A stretch of DNA of 64,000 nt from Himantopus leucocephalus (lineage: Eukaryota; Chordata; Aves; Charadriiformes; Recurvirostridae). The notes under the pieces are model-generated. The model ran no database searches. It was not told where the DNA came from and saw only the letters and a program-made list of their open reading frames with translations. The DNA lies in contig RSEF01000001.1 of the NCBI GenBank assembly GCA_003993805.1, positions 61,976,860 to 62,040,859 of the forward strand. The letters run 5' to 3'. Made by a program: the position numbers and the translations under genes. Position 1 is the first letter of the stretch. Each line of letters starts with the position of its first letter. This document shows, in pieces, positions 35,101-52,561 of this stretch.

Positions 35101-37164
35101 ATCTGGGAACCAGAGTGAAGAGCAATCAACAGCTGACCAACACTGACTTGCTGCAAAACTTACAAAACACAAAATCATACAAACGGGATTTCTGCTAACC
35201 TTTTATAGACTACAGACTTTATATACACACACAAACTTCAAAGTATGCACCTGGCAGTCTAGAAAATACCAGTACCCTAAGGATTAAATAATTTAAAATG
35301 CAATGTTGCGTTATCACTGTATACGGAATACTATCTGACACATTGGCTAAAATGGACGGATTGTCCGAGAAAGATGCTCCCTCCCTCATCTCACCAGCAC
35401 TGCCTCTAAAAAGAAAACAAGGGCTGAAGACTCCCCTCGGTGGTTCCACTCCTGAAACTCACCTTGAAACTTCTCTGTCGGGGTGGGTGGAGGGGGGGAA
35501 GTCCTGAGAGGAAGGGAAGGAAAAAGGATTCCTGCTTCCTCCAAACCCGGCTGCTGCAGTACCCCTCTCCATTGGCCAGGGAGGCTGGAACAGCAAGTGG
35601 AAAAAAGATGCTAAAGCTGGCAAAAGGCAAGTATGTTTCTGTAACGATAGCTGCGCTGGTCTTTTGAGACACACAGCCCCAGACTCACCGTCCCTCCCCA
35701 TTTTTGAAGACAGAAGGCCAGAAGACTTAATGCAGAGTATAGAGTCTACATGGCTAGTTTAGGAGATGGCAACAGTGCAACAGCTGCCCCCGAAACCCAT
35801 ACCACAGTCCAGCAGCAGACGGGAGGGCAGCCAAGGGAGAACGGCCTGACAACAGCCATAAACAGGAGTGGGAAGAACTGTATTACCAACAGGTCCAAAC
35901 AGACAGAATGGGGAGGTGTGCCCTCACCAGCTTTCTGAGAGTAATTGTAAACTGGGAGCACTGGAAAGTCAGCGCATGGGAATGAGGAAGGGAATGGATA
36001 GCCTCAGTTTTGAAGTGGCTAGGGAGGGGACTAAAACACACACAGAGAGCAGATGGCAAAGCCAACATATCTCTAAATGCCAGCTCTGCATATGTACTCT
36101 AATATCAGTGTGTGGGACAGAACCTTGCTGACGACACCAGTTCAGTCCTATCACCTTCACGGATCTGTAGCTGGTGAGAATCTGGCTTACGTGTGCTTAT
36201 TACACAGCCCTTTGAGGCATGCAGTCTTGCTTCCACCTCCTATAAACCAGAACAGCCATAAGCTCTTGGGGAAAAGATGGACAAAAAAAAAAAGTAACCC
36301 CTGTTCCCACGTGTGTCTCCCACCCTTCCCCCATAATCAGCCTCTCTTCCTTTAGGCCAGAGACATCTAAGGAGCCGCCCTGTTCTCCATTCCCGGGGCC
36401 ATTCCCACCAACAACACCCAGATCTGGCTAGGCAGGAATGGCAAGCCCTGCTCCTTTGGTCTCATCACATAGCCAGACCACAAAGGTTTCTTCCTCCCCT
36501 GGGACAGCTTCAGTGAGAACTGCCCATACTGGAGGTTGTGTTGCAGCAGACTGGACAAGCCTCAGCCCTTACTGCTGAACCCAGCTTGCAAAGGATGAGA
36601 AGGCTCTGTAGGAGCAGGACCCATGGGCATTCTCCAAGCTCTACAGCCCTAAATACTGCTAGTGTAATCACTATCCACTCAGAAATACAAAAACCAACCC
36701 TATCCAAAATATCTTACTTAGTCTGCCCTGCATGACTGGGTCAAAGGGACCAAAAAAAAAAAAAGAAAAAAAGAAAAAAAAAAAAGAGAAGTGAGACAGT
36801 GTAGTACAGCAGAGAAAAAGAAACATGGTGCAAAGACAGACTGGAGGAAAGGAAAGAACCTCAATGCAAGTCTGCTAAAATTGTCACTGGATTTACCAGC
36901 CCAGTTCCACCTTCTTCAGACCAAAATAGACTCACTGCAGTAAGTGTACTACAGGAGAAAGACGTGCATAGTTTGATTTTTTTTTTTTGGTAGACACTTA
37001 AACATCAGTGGAATTTATGCAAAGATCTTAGAGCTGCAGTTTTAGCCTCTTTTCCCTCACCAATGGGTACCTGTGGGGGCAGAGATGGTGGAAATGGACC
37101 AGTAGCACCAAGAAATTCATTGGGAGCACCAACTCCATAGCAGGAAATAATAATGAACCAAAAG

Positions 37165-37201
<37 letters not shown>

Positions 37202-37276
37202 GGAGGAGACATATTTCGCAGTAATCAAAGTCCACCTTGGCTAAACCCTATCAACGCTTCCCTAGGTAAGGCCCCA
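32196..37276 (-). other. MIEF1: MIEF1 3' UTR (extent unknown) and flanking intergenic sequence
   Basis: No further coding exon is visible after the MIEF1 stop at 37277 on the minus strand. A clear AATAAA on that strand occurs at 33698-33703, which would give a 3' UTR of about 3.6 kb. Weaker TATAAA variants near 35218-35223 would give about 2 kb. Simple repeats inside are (GA)n at 37171-37198 and an A-rich block at 36751-36786. Confidence 0.4.
37171..37198. repeat. (GA)n microsatellite
   Basis: Fourteen uninterrupted GA units lie just past the MIEF1 stop codon, within its predicted 3' UTR (as TC repeats in the mRNA). Confidence 0.95.
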
Positions 37277-41917
<4,641 letters not shown>

Positions 41918-42296
41918 GTCACCTGGAAGGAACAGGAACATTAAACAAATGGGTCAAAACATGCAACCCTAACAGTTCACGCTCTTCTCCTCCACCCCAT
42001 GCTCATGGCTCTTGGGGTCTTAGCACAGAGCCATAGGAAGGGACCATCTAACCCTGCAGCCTCTTTAGTTATCTTCCCATGAGAAGCTGCTTATTCCCAG
42101 ACGTGCCAGAACAGTACTGACCAAGGTCTGCAACCACAGCATTTCTTTGCTTCCAGCTCCATTTATCACCTGACAAAAAACATCCCGAATTTGATGTGGT
42201 GCTCCTAATCACTAAAGCAGGTTTAATTGTGCAATCACCTAATAATTTTTTTAAAAGGGTAAGATTTACTTAAGCGATATTTTCCAATAAAATTCT

Positions 42297-42350
42297 GTAT
42301 ATTATGTAAAACTCTACATGTATATATTATGTATATTATGTAAAACTCTA
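42297..42350. repeat. 34-bp tandem duplication
   Basis: GTATATTATGTAAAACTCTA occurs at 42297-42316 and again at 42331-42350, period 34. It lies in the MIEF1 leader intron in AT-rich sequence and has no evident function. Confidence 0.85.
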
Positions 42351-43115
42351 TGACCATTCAGGCATTTTAATTTGTGTTTCTCAATCAAACCACACCTTTT
42401 TTTATGCCAATTTATTTTCTTATTCTCAATCTCATGCATGTAATTTTGCTCACAGACAAGGCAATGCAGGGATGGTCAACTGCTTGTCTGTAACAAATCA
42501 GAATCTTCCTAAGAGTTGACAAGCAGTCTCAGAGCCTCCACTCCCAGACTCATTTTTGGACAACGGCTGGTCCCAGATACTTCAAAGACACCCAAGAATC
42601 AACAGTAGAGACCACAATGCACCACAAAGGGAACAACTCCCTTGCTTTCACCGGACATTTATTCCTGCCCTCAAGGCTGGTGGGTTCGACTCTCATACAA
42701 GTCATGTATAACATTAGTATTTTCCCACACGTGTACTTTTGTTTCCTCCAATTCCCATTTAACCTGATCTTGATATTATGGCCAACTACACATGTAAAAC
42801 GCACTTTGCCACTGCTGTACCTATAGGTGGATCCTCAGTGAACCTACATGAAAATACAAGGAAACTCTTCCAGCCTGACTCGAGATCTGTTTTCTAAGTC
42901 AGTTTCAAAGGTTCTGAGCCTGCCTGACCTGGGTGGTTTAAAACCACCCTTATGTTTTTCTAAGGCCAAGCTACAAACTCAGGAGAAATGTTCCTGCCTT
43001 GATGAACCAGGAATCCCATTGCTTTTCATCCCTAGGCAGAAAAAAAATGCACTTTCACAAAGTTAACTGTAATAGTAGTGTGAAGAATATGGTTATACCA
43101 TTGTAAATGACCTAC

Positions 43116-43535
43116 CTGTGATCTAATGCATTTGTGAAGAGAACAGGAGAGCTCTCCTGGTGTGCCTGTGGAAGCACCTTCTGGCTTTCTTCAAGACAGT
43201 GATGTGGAGGGAGTGTTAATCATCTCTTTTGGTTGGTATGGGGATTTTGGACAGAAGAGGGAAATAAGCGGGGCCAGAAGGAGCTACAGGGAACTTCTAA
43301 ACCAGGCCCCCAAGTTTGCTCTGCAGGAAAGCTTGTCCCTTCTCCAACTGTCTTTGCTTGTCCTCCAGCCGCTGCAGCCCCCGGTTCTTGCGGAACTCAC
43401 GGCGGATGAAAGCGAGATAGAAATCCCGGTCGGTGTAGCGCAGCCCACGGCCCTGGCGCAGCAGAGCCCGATAGAGGGTCAGGACAGCCTCCCGGGACCA
43501 CGCTGCCATGGGGGACAGGTGCGTGGATGGGCGAC
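43116..43535 (-). other. MIEF1: MIEF1 leader exon carrying the microprotein frame
   Basis: Acceptor TCTAG ends at 43536 and donor CAG/GTAGGT follows 43116, on the minus strand. The exon holds the 70-aa frame and about 180 nt after its stop. The next exon starts at 41922, five bases before the MIEF1 ATG. The upstream leader exon ends at 43842 (donor GTGAGT). Confidence 0.75.
43297..43509 (-). CDS. MIEF1: MIEF1 upstream microprotein (altMiD51 / L0R8F8 orthologue), LYR-motif protein, 70 aa
   Basis: On the minus strand the ATG at 43509 lies 26 bases after a splice acceptor (CACCTCTGTCTAG, exon start 43535). The frame ends with TAG at 43299-43297, giving exactly 70 aa as in mammals. It starts [20 protein letters not shown] with the LYR tripeptide at residues 12-14, followed by [18 protein letters not shown] and a basic/Gln-rich helix. 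It belongs to the LYRM family of mitochondrial matrix adaptors. In human this protein sits with MALSU1 and mitochondrial acyl carrier protein on the assembling large mitoribosomal subunit. It is encoded upstream of and in the same mRNA as MIEF1: the exon continues to a donor at 43116, and the MIEF1 start is in the next exon. Amino-acid conservation is far beyond what an untranslated leader would show. Confidence 0.95.
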   Translation of the reverse strand: MAAWSREAVLTLYRALLRQGRGLRYTDRDFYLAFIRREFRKNRGLQRLEDKQRQLEKGQAFLQSKLGGLV

Positions 43536-43841
43536 CTAGACAGAGGTGACAAAGTGCGAGATAAGAGTCAGCTTTTTCCTCCCCGCGGGACGCACCGGCC
43601 ACCGCGTCCCCCTCCATGCCTGGCCCCACGGACCGCCGGGAAGGGAACGGGACAGCCTCTCTAACGGCGCACCAGGCATAACGGGCTCTCCAAGGGCACA
43701 ACACTGTTCCGGGGCAACCGGCGGGCCCCGCGGCCTGGACCTTCCCACGGGGGCCGCCCCAGGGCCGCTCGCAGCGGCCGCTCCCCGCCGAGGCCCCGGG
43801 CTGGGGTCGACCCCGCGGGAACCAGCCGCATACGCACTCAC

Positions 43842-44330
43842 CGGGGAGAGGGCAGGGCAGACGCTCCGGGTCCCTCACGGCAACCGCTTCCCTTCGGCGG
43901 ACACCACCGCCTCCCTCCCGGCACCGCTCCCGGGGTCACCCGGCAACATGGCCGATCCGCTTCCGGGTCGTGACCCCGGCCCCGCCAATCATAGAGCTCG
44001 CTCGGCGGGGCCCAACCCGTCCCTTCGGCGGAGCACTTCCGGCCGGCGCGCGCCCGCGGCAGGGGCGGGGGTGCGGGGGGGCGGCGGCGGCGCGGCGCTG
44101 TCTCCCCCTGCCGGCGGGGCGCCGCGTGCGCCGGCCTACGGCGAGCGGGAGGGGACGCTCCGCGCCGCCCGCCCGCCCGCTCCGGGAGGCTGCCCCCTGC
44201 CGGCGGGGAGGGGGACTGCCGCCCCCAGTTGCTCCCAGTTGGGGCTGGGCCGGGGCAGGCCGGGCCCGGCGCTGGGCTGGTTTGAGGCGGCCGTGCATCC
44301 TGAAGGGGTGACGAGTTCGGTGATGAGGCG
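43842..44330 (-). promoter_or_regulatory. MIEF1: CpG-island promoter and first leader exon of MIEF1
   Basis: CpG-dense DNA runs from about 43570 to 44330. On the minus strand a donor GTGAGT at 43841 closes a non-coding first exon. Motifs upstream are CCGGAAGTG (ETS type, minus) at 44034-44042, another GCTTCCGGGT (minus ACCCGGAAGC) at 43959-43968, and CCAAT on plus at 43985-43989. There is a YY1-like CAACATGGCC at 43944-43953. There is no TATA box. If transcription starts upstream of about 43950, exon 1 also contains a 24-codon ATG frame (43950-43876, TGA stop) before the microprotein. Whether that ATG is inside the mRNA cannot be told from DNA. Confidence 0.6.
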
Positions 44331-44705
44331 GCTTCCTCAGCGGGGACGGCTGCAGGGAAGAGGCCGGGGACACCCTGGAAGGCTGTGGGGAAGGGCTGAG
44401 GGGGAGCAGGGGGCGAGTGGGACACCCACGGTGCGGCCTGGAGGGACCCGGCCTGCGCCTGGGCAGCCCAGGGTGGAGCAGACGCTTCCCACCTCCGCTT
44501 GAGCCGTCAGCACGGTGAAGACAGGAGTCTCCCCTTCCCCCTGAGGCCTGCAGCTGCCCACGAGGCCAGGGTGGGCCCCTGTACTGAACCCCCTTCGGGA
44601 CGCCAGGCTTGTCCCACCATGGAAAGTCTCGTTAGCAGCCTGGGCTTCGTCTGCTGGGGTGAAATGGGCTGGGCTGTCGGGCTCAGCGGCTCCATGTGCC
44701 TGTTA

Positions 44706-44942
44706 CGCCAAGGGAGGTTTAGATTGGATATTAGGAAAAATTTCTTCACAGAAGGGGTTGTCAGACATTGGAACAGGCTGCCCAGGGAGGTGGTGGATTC
44801 GCCACCCCTGGAGGTATTTAAAAGACAAGTAGACATGGTGCTGAGGGACATGGTTTAGTGGTCGTTTTGGCAGTGTTAGGTTGATGGTTGGACTCGATGA
44901 TCTTAAAGGTCCCTTCCAACCTAGACAATTCCATGATTCTAA
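44706..44942 (+). mobile_element. CR1 LINE 3' fragment
   Basis: Only the last about 235 bases of a CR1 copy are present. They contain GAACAGGCTGCCCAGGGAGG, ending with TTGGACTCGATGATCTTAAA and ACAATTCCATGATTCT. The copy is very similar to that at 18726-19643, so it is the same subfamily. It lies 0.4 kb upstream of the MIEF1 CpG island. The frame for [20 protein letters not shown] is intact, but this is only a piece of the polymerase C-terminus. Confidence 0.95.
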
Positions 44943-47900
44943 ATGTGCTCCCCACGGCCAGGAGCAGCTGGAGCACTAACAGGTATTTTCTTTTGTCATT
45001 CTAACTTTGACAGGCCTGAATGCCATCAGATGGCTTTGTGTGAGAAAAGGGGGAGTTCAGCACGCTGCAGCGAGTTGACATCCACAGCACAGGCGGTGAC
45101 GGTCATCTCCAGCTGTGCATGCTGGCTGCCAAGGGTAATGTGGGTGTAAATAGAGAAGGTTTCTTTGGTGCTTCAGGGAAGGCAGAGAGCAGTGGGTTAA
45201 TGCTGTGTGTCTGAAGGTACCTCTGACTATCCTAATGCTTTTTGCAGAATCACTCATCAAATTCAAGCTCCTTATCTTTTTCTCCAAGGAACCCCAGAGC
45301 CTGGTCTGGAAGTCTCAAGCGCTCTGGGAGAAGGGCAGTAGCTGGCAGCCTCTCCGGGCTCAGCCTGAGGAGGTGCTCGATGCTCCTTGCGTCCTGATGC
45401 CAGGACCTTCTGCCCCTCTGTCCAGGTGCAAATTCCCCTTTTCCATTCTCATCTTCTCTACTATATGCCTACTGTGGGGAGTAATTATTCCTCCGTAGCC
45501 ATCTCCTCCTCCCCAGATCCTAACAAAATATAAAATATAACCCACATGTGCTGTGCCTCCCATGGGGAAGAGGGTGAGAGAAAGAGCAAACTGTGTGTGA
45601 CAGAGGAGAGCCACATCACTTCACACACTTCTCAGTGACACCAGATATGACAGCGATAGAATTGAGCAGGAAGAAAACCAGAAGCGCCGGACTGGCTTGC
45701 TCCATGCCAATCTCCTCTTGTTCATTTCCTTTCTGAGATAAACAACCCCAATCATTTCGATCTCTCTTTGTGAGCGAGTTTGCCATGCCCCTAATCAGCT
45801 CTTTCTGAGAAAGGCTTACTTGAACTGCAGACAGTATTCCCAGAGAGGCCACGCTACTGATTTACATAATAGCATTATCATATTTTCCATATTATTCTCC
45901 CCTTCTTCCTTCAGCATGCTAATATTTTGTGTGTGCTTTTTTTTAACCTGCAGCTACTCACAGAGCCAGGGTTTGTGTGACATCCAACCTCAGTTGCTAG
46001 ACACTGTCTGGAGCTTTGTAATTCTTATGTGCAATTTGTTTTCTCTTTTCTGACCTTGCAGGTGCCCAGTTAAGCCTTGGCAAATGCATGTTGTTGCCCG
46101 CTTGCCACATTTGCGTTTTACTTACAGTCCTTTCTGATCTCCTCAGGAGTCAATAGCTTCGAGTCATCTCTTAAAAATGTTTGGTATATTGCTCATCTTT
46201 GTTTCCAGATCACCAGTTCATACACTGAGCTATCCGGGACCTCGGAGGCAGCATTCATATTCCCTACCCTCAACCTTCTGCCAGAATGAAAATTGATCTT
46301 TGAACCTCCCTCCCGGCTTCCTGCCTCCTCGTTGGGTTGTTGATCCACAGAAATACTTCACTCCTCACAACAGGGCTCTGGCACTTCTAGGCAGGTGCGC
46401 TGATGAGCCCAGCCCACGAAACTCTCAAGTCTGGATCAAACCTTGCGCAGCTGCGTGCAGCAAACCCCTGAAGCACTACGAACAAGATCTGCCGGATCAG
46501 GCTGCGCAATGACAGGCTTTCCTTGCTGCCCTCCCGCCATGGCAGCCAAGGACTGCGGCCCTCCATAAGCGCCCCCTCCCCAGCTGGGCCCCCTTGCATT
46601 TTGCCTGTTTTAGTGTTTCTTTCTGTTGTGGTTTTTTTTTCTTTTCCTCAGGCTTGAAGCCAGCTCCTGGGCCCCTCGCCAGCAGCTGCGTGTGCGTGTT
46701 GTGAACTCCTCTGGCCACGCCACGCAGGGCGCCTCCAAACTGCCTCGGCCCCTACGAGGAGGCCACTCGCTGGCTTGCCGTGCCCACTGCTTGCCACGGG
46801 CTCCCCGTGCCCACTCCACGCGGGCACAGGTGTTCAACCTGCCACTTCTGTCTTGCAAAGAGAAGGGCGAGCGCAACGGCAGAGTGACTTGTGATCCGTC
46901 GCCGTCCCAGCTGCCGTGCGAGTGACAGACCTCTGGTGACGTGCGGGGGGTTGTAAACTTGAACTCTGCCTTGTGACAGTGAAGCAACATCCCCTCTCTT
47001 CCCAGTGTTTCCCAACCCGGCTGGCTTTTCTGCTGACCCCACGCACGCAGCCACCCCGGCAGGGAGCCACCCAGCAGCCCCAAAGACTTGTGCTGCCCTG
47101 ATGGGATGCTGGCCCCACTGGTGCCTGCAAAGCCCTTTTGCCTGGTGGCTTCTTTCCCTATCGACCCACTGGGAATGGGATGCCCTCCCCCCGCCCCACC
47201 TCCAGCCTGCGTCCCTGCAAGAAAGGGAATTTACTTTCCCCAACGGGGCGAGGTGCAGGCGGAAAGGAGGGAGAACATGTTAGCTATGTGCCTGGAGAAC
47301 AATAACGACGTTTGTTTCCCCAAATGACTAAGTGAGCTTGTGAAATATCAAAGGCAGCATGGGTGATGGGGCACAATAACCCATGCTGTTACCCAGGATA
47401 AGGCACAGATCTCCCCCCGTCCCCCGCCTCCCTGGGAGTCTCCTGAGCCGCCACTTCTCTGCTGGGCTTCTCATGCTTGCAGCTGGTCCTCCCACTCAAG
47501 CAGCCACTGCCACGGGCTCTGATGGCCAGCAAAAGCAGTGAATGGCTGCGCCTGAGCCTGGCTTGCACCTTCTGCTCCTGGGAGTCAAGTGCCACCCCCA
47601 GGGCTTCCCATCACCCATTTTGCAAGGGCAGGACCATTCCCAGCCAGGGAGACATCCCAGTGCTGCCCACCACCAGCCGGCAAACCCTCCCTGGGCAGCA
47701 GGGAGGTGAATGTGACCTGCAGAGCTGCAAATGGGCAGCTTGGAGGGGTTCTGCAAGGTCAGGATAAAACAGGCGCTTGAAAACAGCATGCTGGCCTCTT
47801 ACAGGAGCCAGAAAACAATTCGAAAACACGAGAGGGAAGATGGGTAGTGACCCACCAATGCCATCTGAGCTTGGGCTTAATATCCTTAATATCTTCTAGT

Positions 47901-50371
47901 AAATGTACCTTGCAAGAGGCCTTTTGGCAGTCTAACTCCATTCAACTGCTCTCTCTTTCATTGCAGCCCTATTTCTTTTCTCGAGCAATCACAAGGAATA
48001 ATGGCATTTGGGCTCCTGCTCTCCGGCTGCGATGAGCCAGGAGGGGCAGAGGGCCAAGGGTGGTGCAGGTGGCTTCTTTCCACGGACCCTCAGCAGCTTT
48101 GATGTTGAGCACATGTGGGAAGGAAGACGGGTGCTGAGGGAGGAGAGACCACTGGTACGCAGCCGCCTTTCGAGGGGCATTCCTGATTTACAGCCAAGAC
48201 TCAGATTTTAGTAACAATGAGTAACCAGCCACTCTGGGGAGCCACACTCAGGATATGTTTGCATTTTTTTTTCAGCTCCCCAACCTCCAGCCCTGCAGCT
48301 GCAGGGGAGCTGCAAAAACACTGGCAGCCTCGAGCAGTCTCCTGTGCGATGGCAGAGCTGCCGCCACTGCGAGGGTCTGCACCGACGGTCGCTGAGGAAG
48401 CTCGGTTTTATTACCTAACAAATTGAAAATGCTGCTGTAGTATTTTTGCAGTTGGTCCATACGCACCTTCGTTCTCAGCACGACTCGTGTTTCTTCAACC
48501 AAATTTCCCTGTGGCTGGGTTTGTTGGGGACTTTTTTTTTTCCCCATTCCCTGGCTATTAAGATTACACATACACACAACCCCCACCCTACCCCACCCCA
48601 CCCCCATTTTTCACTTTGCACCAGCTGCGTGCTGCACAAGGTTTCCAGAGCCATTCCGAGACCCTGCTTTTGTGAGGCTGTTATCCTTGCAATTTTGCAT
48701 CACTCTTGACAGCCCCGTGGGCTTTTTGCGGTAGAACTGCCTGCGGAGAGCTGAGAGCTTGCAGCTGGTGGCACCAGCCCCCTGAGCAGGGCTGCGCATG
48801 CTGACCCAGGCTTTTTGTACCCCCGCCGCCCGCTGCGTGCTGTGGTGAGGTCCTCCCAGCATCAACATGGGATTTTAGTTTGTGTAAGGGGCGTCTGGGC
48901 TCCCAGCATTGTGTGGGGTTTGGTCCCATGTGCCTATATATAACCTGAGCAGGGCAGAGCTGCTACATCCTCCTGCTTCTCTTTTTTTTTTTTTTTTTTT
49001 TTTGNCACCTATTGCACATCTTGTCCCCTTAAGTCACAGGTCCTTAGATAGATTTATTTCTGTCCCATTTGGGGAAATCTGTCTGGTTTTGTTTTTGCAG
49101 TAGTTTGACGTTCACTTCTGGGTAACAGTTTGAGTCAAATGCTTTAAAAACACCAGGAACCAAACAGAAGTGGGTAGATGTTTTCTACATTCTTTTATTT
49201 TTGTGTGTGTGCCTGGTTCTTAGTAAGTGTCTGAGGGGAAAAAAAAAAAAAGATATGACTGATGATTTGTTTCTCTATCTTTGGAAAAGGTCCAGACTGT
49301 AGAACAGAGCTAAAATGCCAGGAAAGAGTTTGCTGCATAGAGGCAGGCGTATAATATTTGATTTTATACGTTCTCTGGGTAACATATTTTCTTTAATTTG
49401 AGATCCTGGAGAAGTCATTTTAGATCTTTATTCAGCACAGCTTAGTTGGTCTTCTTCTCAGTTTTCCTTATTTTTAGAAAGGTGAAGTGTGGCTCCCAAA
49501 TTAAATCGTTACTGGGATGGATTTCAGCCAAGAGGATCCATGGTTCAAGCCGTAAGGCACAGGAAACATAAAACAATGGAGTTTTATTTTGTATTTCATT
49601 TGGCAGCGTGAGGAGAGATACGGCCTTGAAAGATTTGTGTTCTTACATAGCTATAATATATTTCAAAAGACAGCAAAGACTATTTTCTCTTCTCACTTTG
49701 CTTAAAAAAAGAAGGCACACCCAGAAACGCTGGAAATGTCAGGATTGCCAAATTTTCCTTAGTTCCAAGTAAGGGGTTGTGTTTGGGGTTCTCAGAGATG
49801 CTTACAGTAACGTCCCAAACACTAGTGAAGTGGGCTGATCCTTTACCCTTTTGCTGACGTGCTCGTCCCAGCTGCAGCTGCAGAGGCAAAGCTTGCGGCA
49901 GCCTGGCCCCAAGCCGGGCTCCTCTCCCAGGCATCCGTGGGTTATACCCCTTATGTCAGCCTCTCGCTTCAGTGACCCGGAGCTCTTTCTCCGGATGGGA
50001 CGATTTTGCACGGCTCTTCTGAGGCTGTTTTGCAGTGACAGAGCGAAGCCCTGCAAAGCTCGCTCCCAGGTGAAGGTTTGACACAACTGGGCTATGAGAG
50101 TGCCTGTAAGCCACAGAAACGTGTGCCACTGCCAGGAGCAAGAATATGCCTCCCTTCTGCCATGGCTGCGGCCAAATCCTCTCCGTGGCGGTGCTCTGGA
50201 AAGCAGGGCAGCCAGCGCCTGCAGCTGGGGGCATGTGAGAATGAAGCCATTTGCTGGTGATGTTCTACAGGGCTGGGGCGACTCTCTCCCTGGCGGCTCC
50301 ACGGGCTGCCTGCCGGCCAGCTGAGACCTCACCGCTTCCCCAGCTGAGCCACTAAAGCAGTGAGATTTAAA

Positions 50372-50386
50372 ATATATATATATATA
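50372..50386. repeat. short (AT)n run
   Basis: About seven AT units lie in an AT-rich stretch. It has no gene context. Confidence 0.9.
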
Positions 50387-52561
50387 AAATTGGACTAATA
50401 ATTAAAAATTAACTGTCCTGGCTAAACAGCATATTAAGCTGTGCCCTTACACAGGGAACAAATGTATCCCAGCAACAAAAACAAACAGCCAGCAAGCCGG
50501 GCTCTTGGTATCCTCCTTCCAGCTCTCTAAATGGTGCTGTAAGTTTATATCAAAGTCACTTTGTTTCCAAGCACCCCGGTATTTGGAAACAGCACGTCCA
50601 TCCTCCCCCCCATCAGCAAACCTGCCGCAGGCATTGGTCAGGAACCAGCTGGAGACAGCCCCTCCACGAGCCAGAGACGGAGGGTCAGCCACAGCCTCGG
50701 TCCCCACGGAGGGACAGTGTTGCACAGCGCCCGAGATGAGCACTGCGCGTCCCTGACACACAGTGAGAGCTCGGGGGAAACAGCTGATTTCCAGGTAGGT
50801 CGTGCCAGAGCCACTCCACAGTACATCTCCCCATATAACACCTGTTGGGGTACTGAAATTCTGCAAAACACATGGGATTTACTCAACAGCGGATGGTTTG
50901 CATGCTCCTGGTTCAATACAGTGCTTAAGGCTCCGTATCCAGGATGGACACTGCATGTACTGAGATCCCTTCCCATATGTCTCGGGAGATGCAGGGGGTT
51001 GACTCCGAAAGAGGGTATGCAAGGCTTGTCGGGGAGCCATGTGCCCTCCACACTCGGCTGACTGTCAGCACTGCTCCTGCAAATGAGGGTCTCCACCACG
51101 GACTGGTTTGCAGAAGAGTCAACCCCTCACTCACAGAGGCACTTTGAGCTCCCGCAGCAGAAGCTTGCGCTTTCCGGGGAAAAAGGTTCTGGGTTCTGTC
51201 AATGCCTTCTTTTAAAACCTTATAAGAAACTGAAGAAATGCCATTTACATTACTTCTTAAAACAATATAAATGTCAGTGAAAAATTTCATGTTGCAGGCA
51301 AGAAAAATAACATGGGAGAACCTTTGACCTAGTCAACTCTCATTTCTTAAACTGTCTTGCTAAATTGCCATTGGCCTAAGCTTATATACTTATCTTCTCC
51401 TCTTGAAAAACTGAAAGTTCGGGCATTCTAGTCATCATCTATTTTTAGACTGTCCCCCATTTGGGCACAAAAAAATATGGCGATCACTAAGAATGCTAAA
51501 AATTCTTAATAGAAAACTTTAATAGTTAATTGTGAGTGGCATGTTTATTCCAGGCCCTTTGTTCCAGAGACAAGCAGCAGAAAGGCATTAAGCAATGCAC
51601 AACGCAAGTGTCTAGTTTGATGGAGACCCTTCCACAACGGGAAAATTGAAAACATCAGACTGATGTGTAAAAGAGAACGTGCCAGATCTAATGATTATAA
51701 GGAAACTAATCTATAACGTTTACAGCTGCTATCTCAAAATGGGACCAGGAGTGAACCTGAAGCACAAGACACTTAAAAAGGTAAAAGGTGAAATAGCTGT
51801 AGGTGGCACATGAGCTTGTGAAAGGCCCTTGCCAAAGGCGCTGCTGAGGAGGATTCAGAGCAGGACCGACCTTTGATAGTGAGTAATGGGAACAGCCAAA
51901 ATTACGTGAGACAGGTTTAAAAATAAGCTAAAACAAAGAGGTCACGTTCTCTCACACAGCATGCCGAAAGAGACAGAGACACTTCTGCAGTGGGGAGGTT
52001 TAATTTGCAGCTCTAAGATTTCCACAGCTTTGCTTGAAAAAGTGGTGTCCAAGGGAGGGGAGATGGTGACAAGAGACCGTTTCATGAGCAGTGATGCTGG
52101 TTCCCACATCCACCAGCCCTTCTGAGAGCTGCTTGGCAGCCATTGTTCCCTGCTCCTGTGCCTGTGCATGCTCATACTCACCTAACACGCAGAAGATTAG
52201 GTCTGACCTGAGCCCACAAAATCAGGAATCATGCCCCAAACCAGCCAAATCTCCCTTCTCAAGACCATGGTCCTGCCAAGGTGGGAAGCAACTTCCCTCA
52301 TTCTGTTTTCCAGAAGTCCCTCTGCTAGGAGATCAGAAATAAAAGCTGCCACACACACACCCCTTGGTTTCCTTTCATACTTTGTAAATTTTTTTTTATT
52401 TTTATTATCTCCTCCTTTTAAGCATCCCTTTAAGGGTGAAATGAAATCCAACCATTTACAGAGAAAATGATTTCAGAATGTACATTTGATTTATCCTTAC
52501 AAAAAGTTCATTATTACTTGCTGTTTATAAATTACAGAGTGGAAAGGAGCTTTGCAGATGC

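Noticed and set aside
35450..35465. Strong donor-like AAG/GTGAGT on the minus strand downstream of MIEF1
   Set aside because: There is no matching coding frame or upstream acceptor to define an exon. A lone donor consensus is common by chance.
42675..42695. B-box-like GGTTCGACTC suggesting a tRNA gene
   Set aside because: No A-box at the right distance, no cloverleaf arms and no terminator.
43546..44502. 318-codon plus-strand frame across the MIEF1 CpG island
   Set aside because: The Pro/Arg/Gly-rich translation is typical of CpG islands. It is antisense to leader exons and has no protein similarity.
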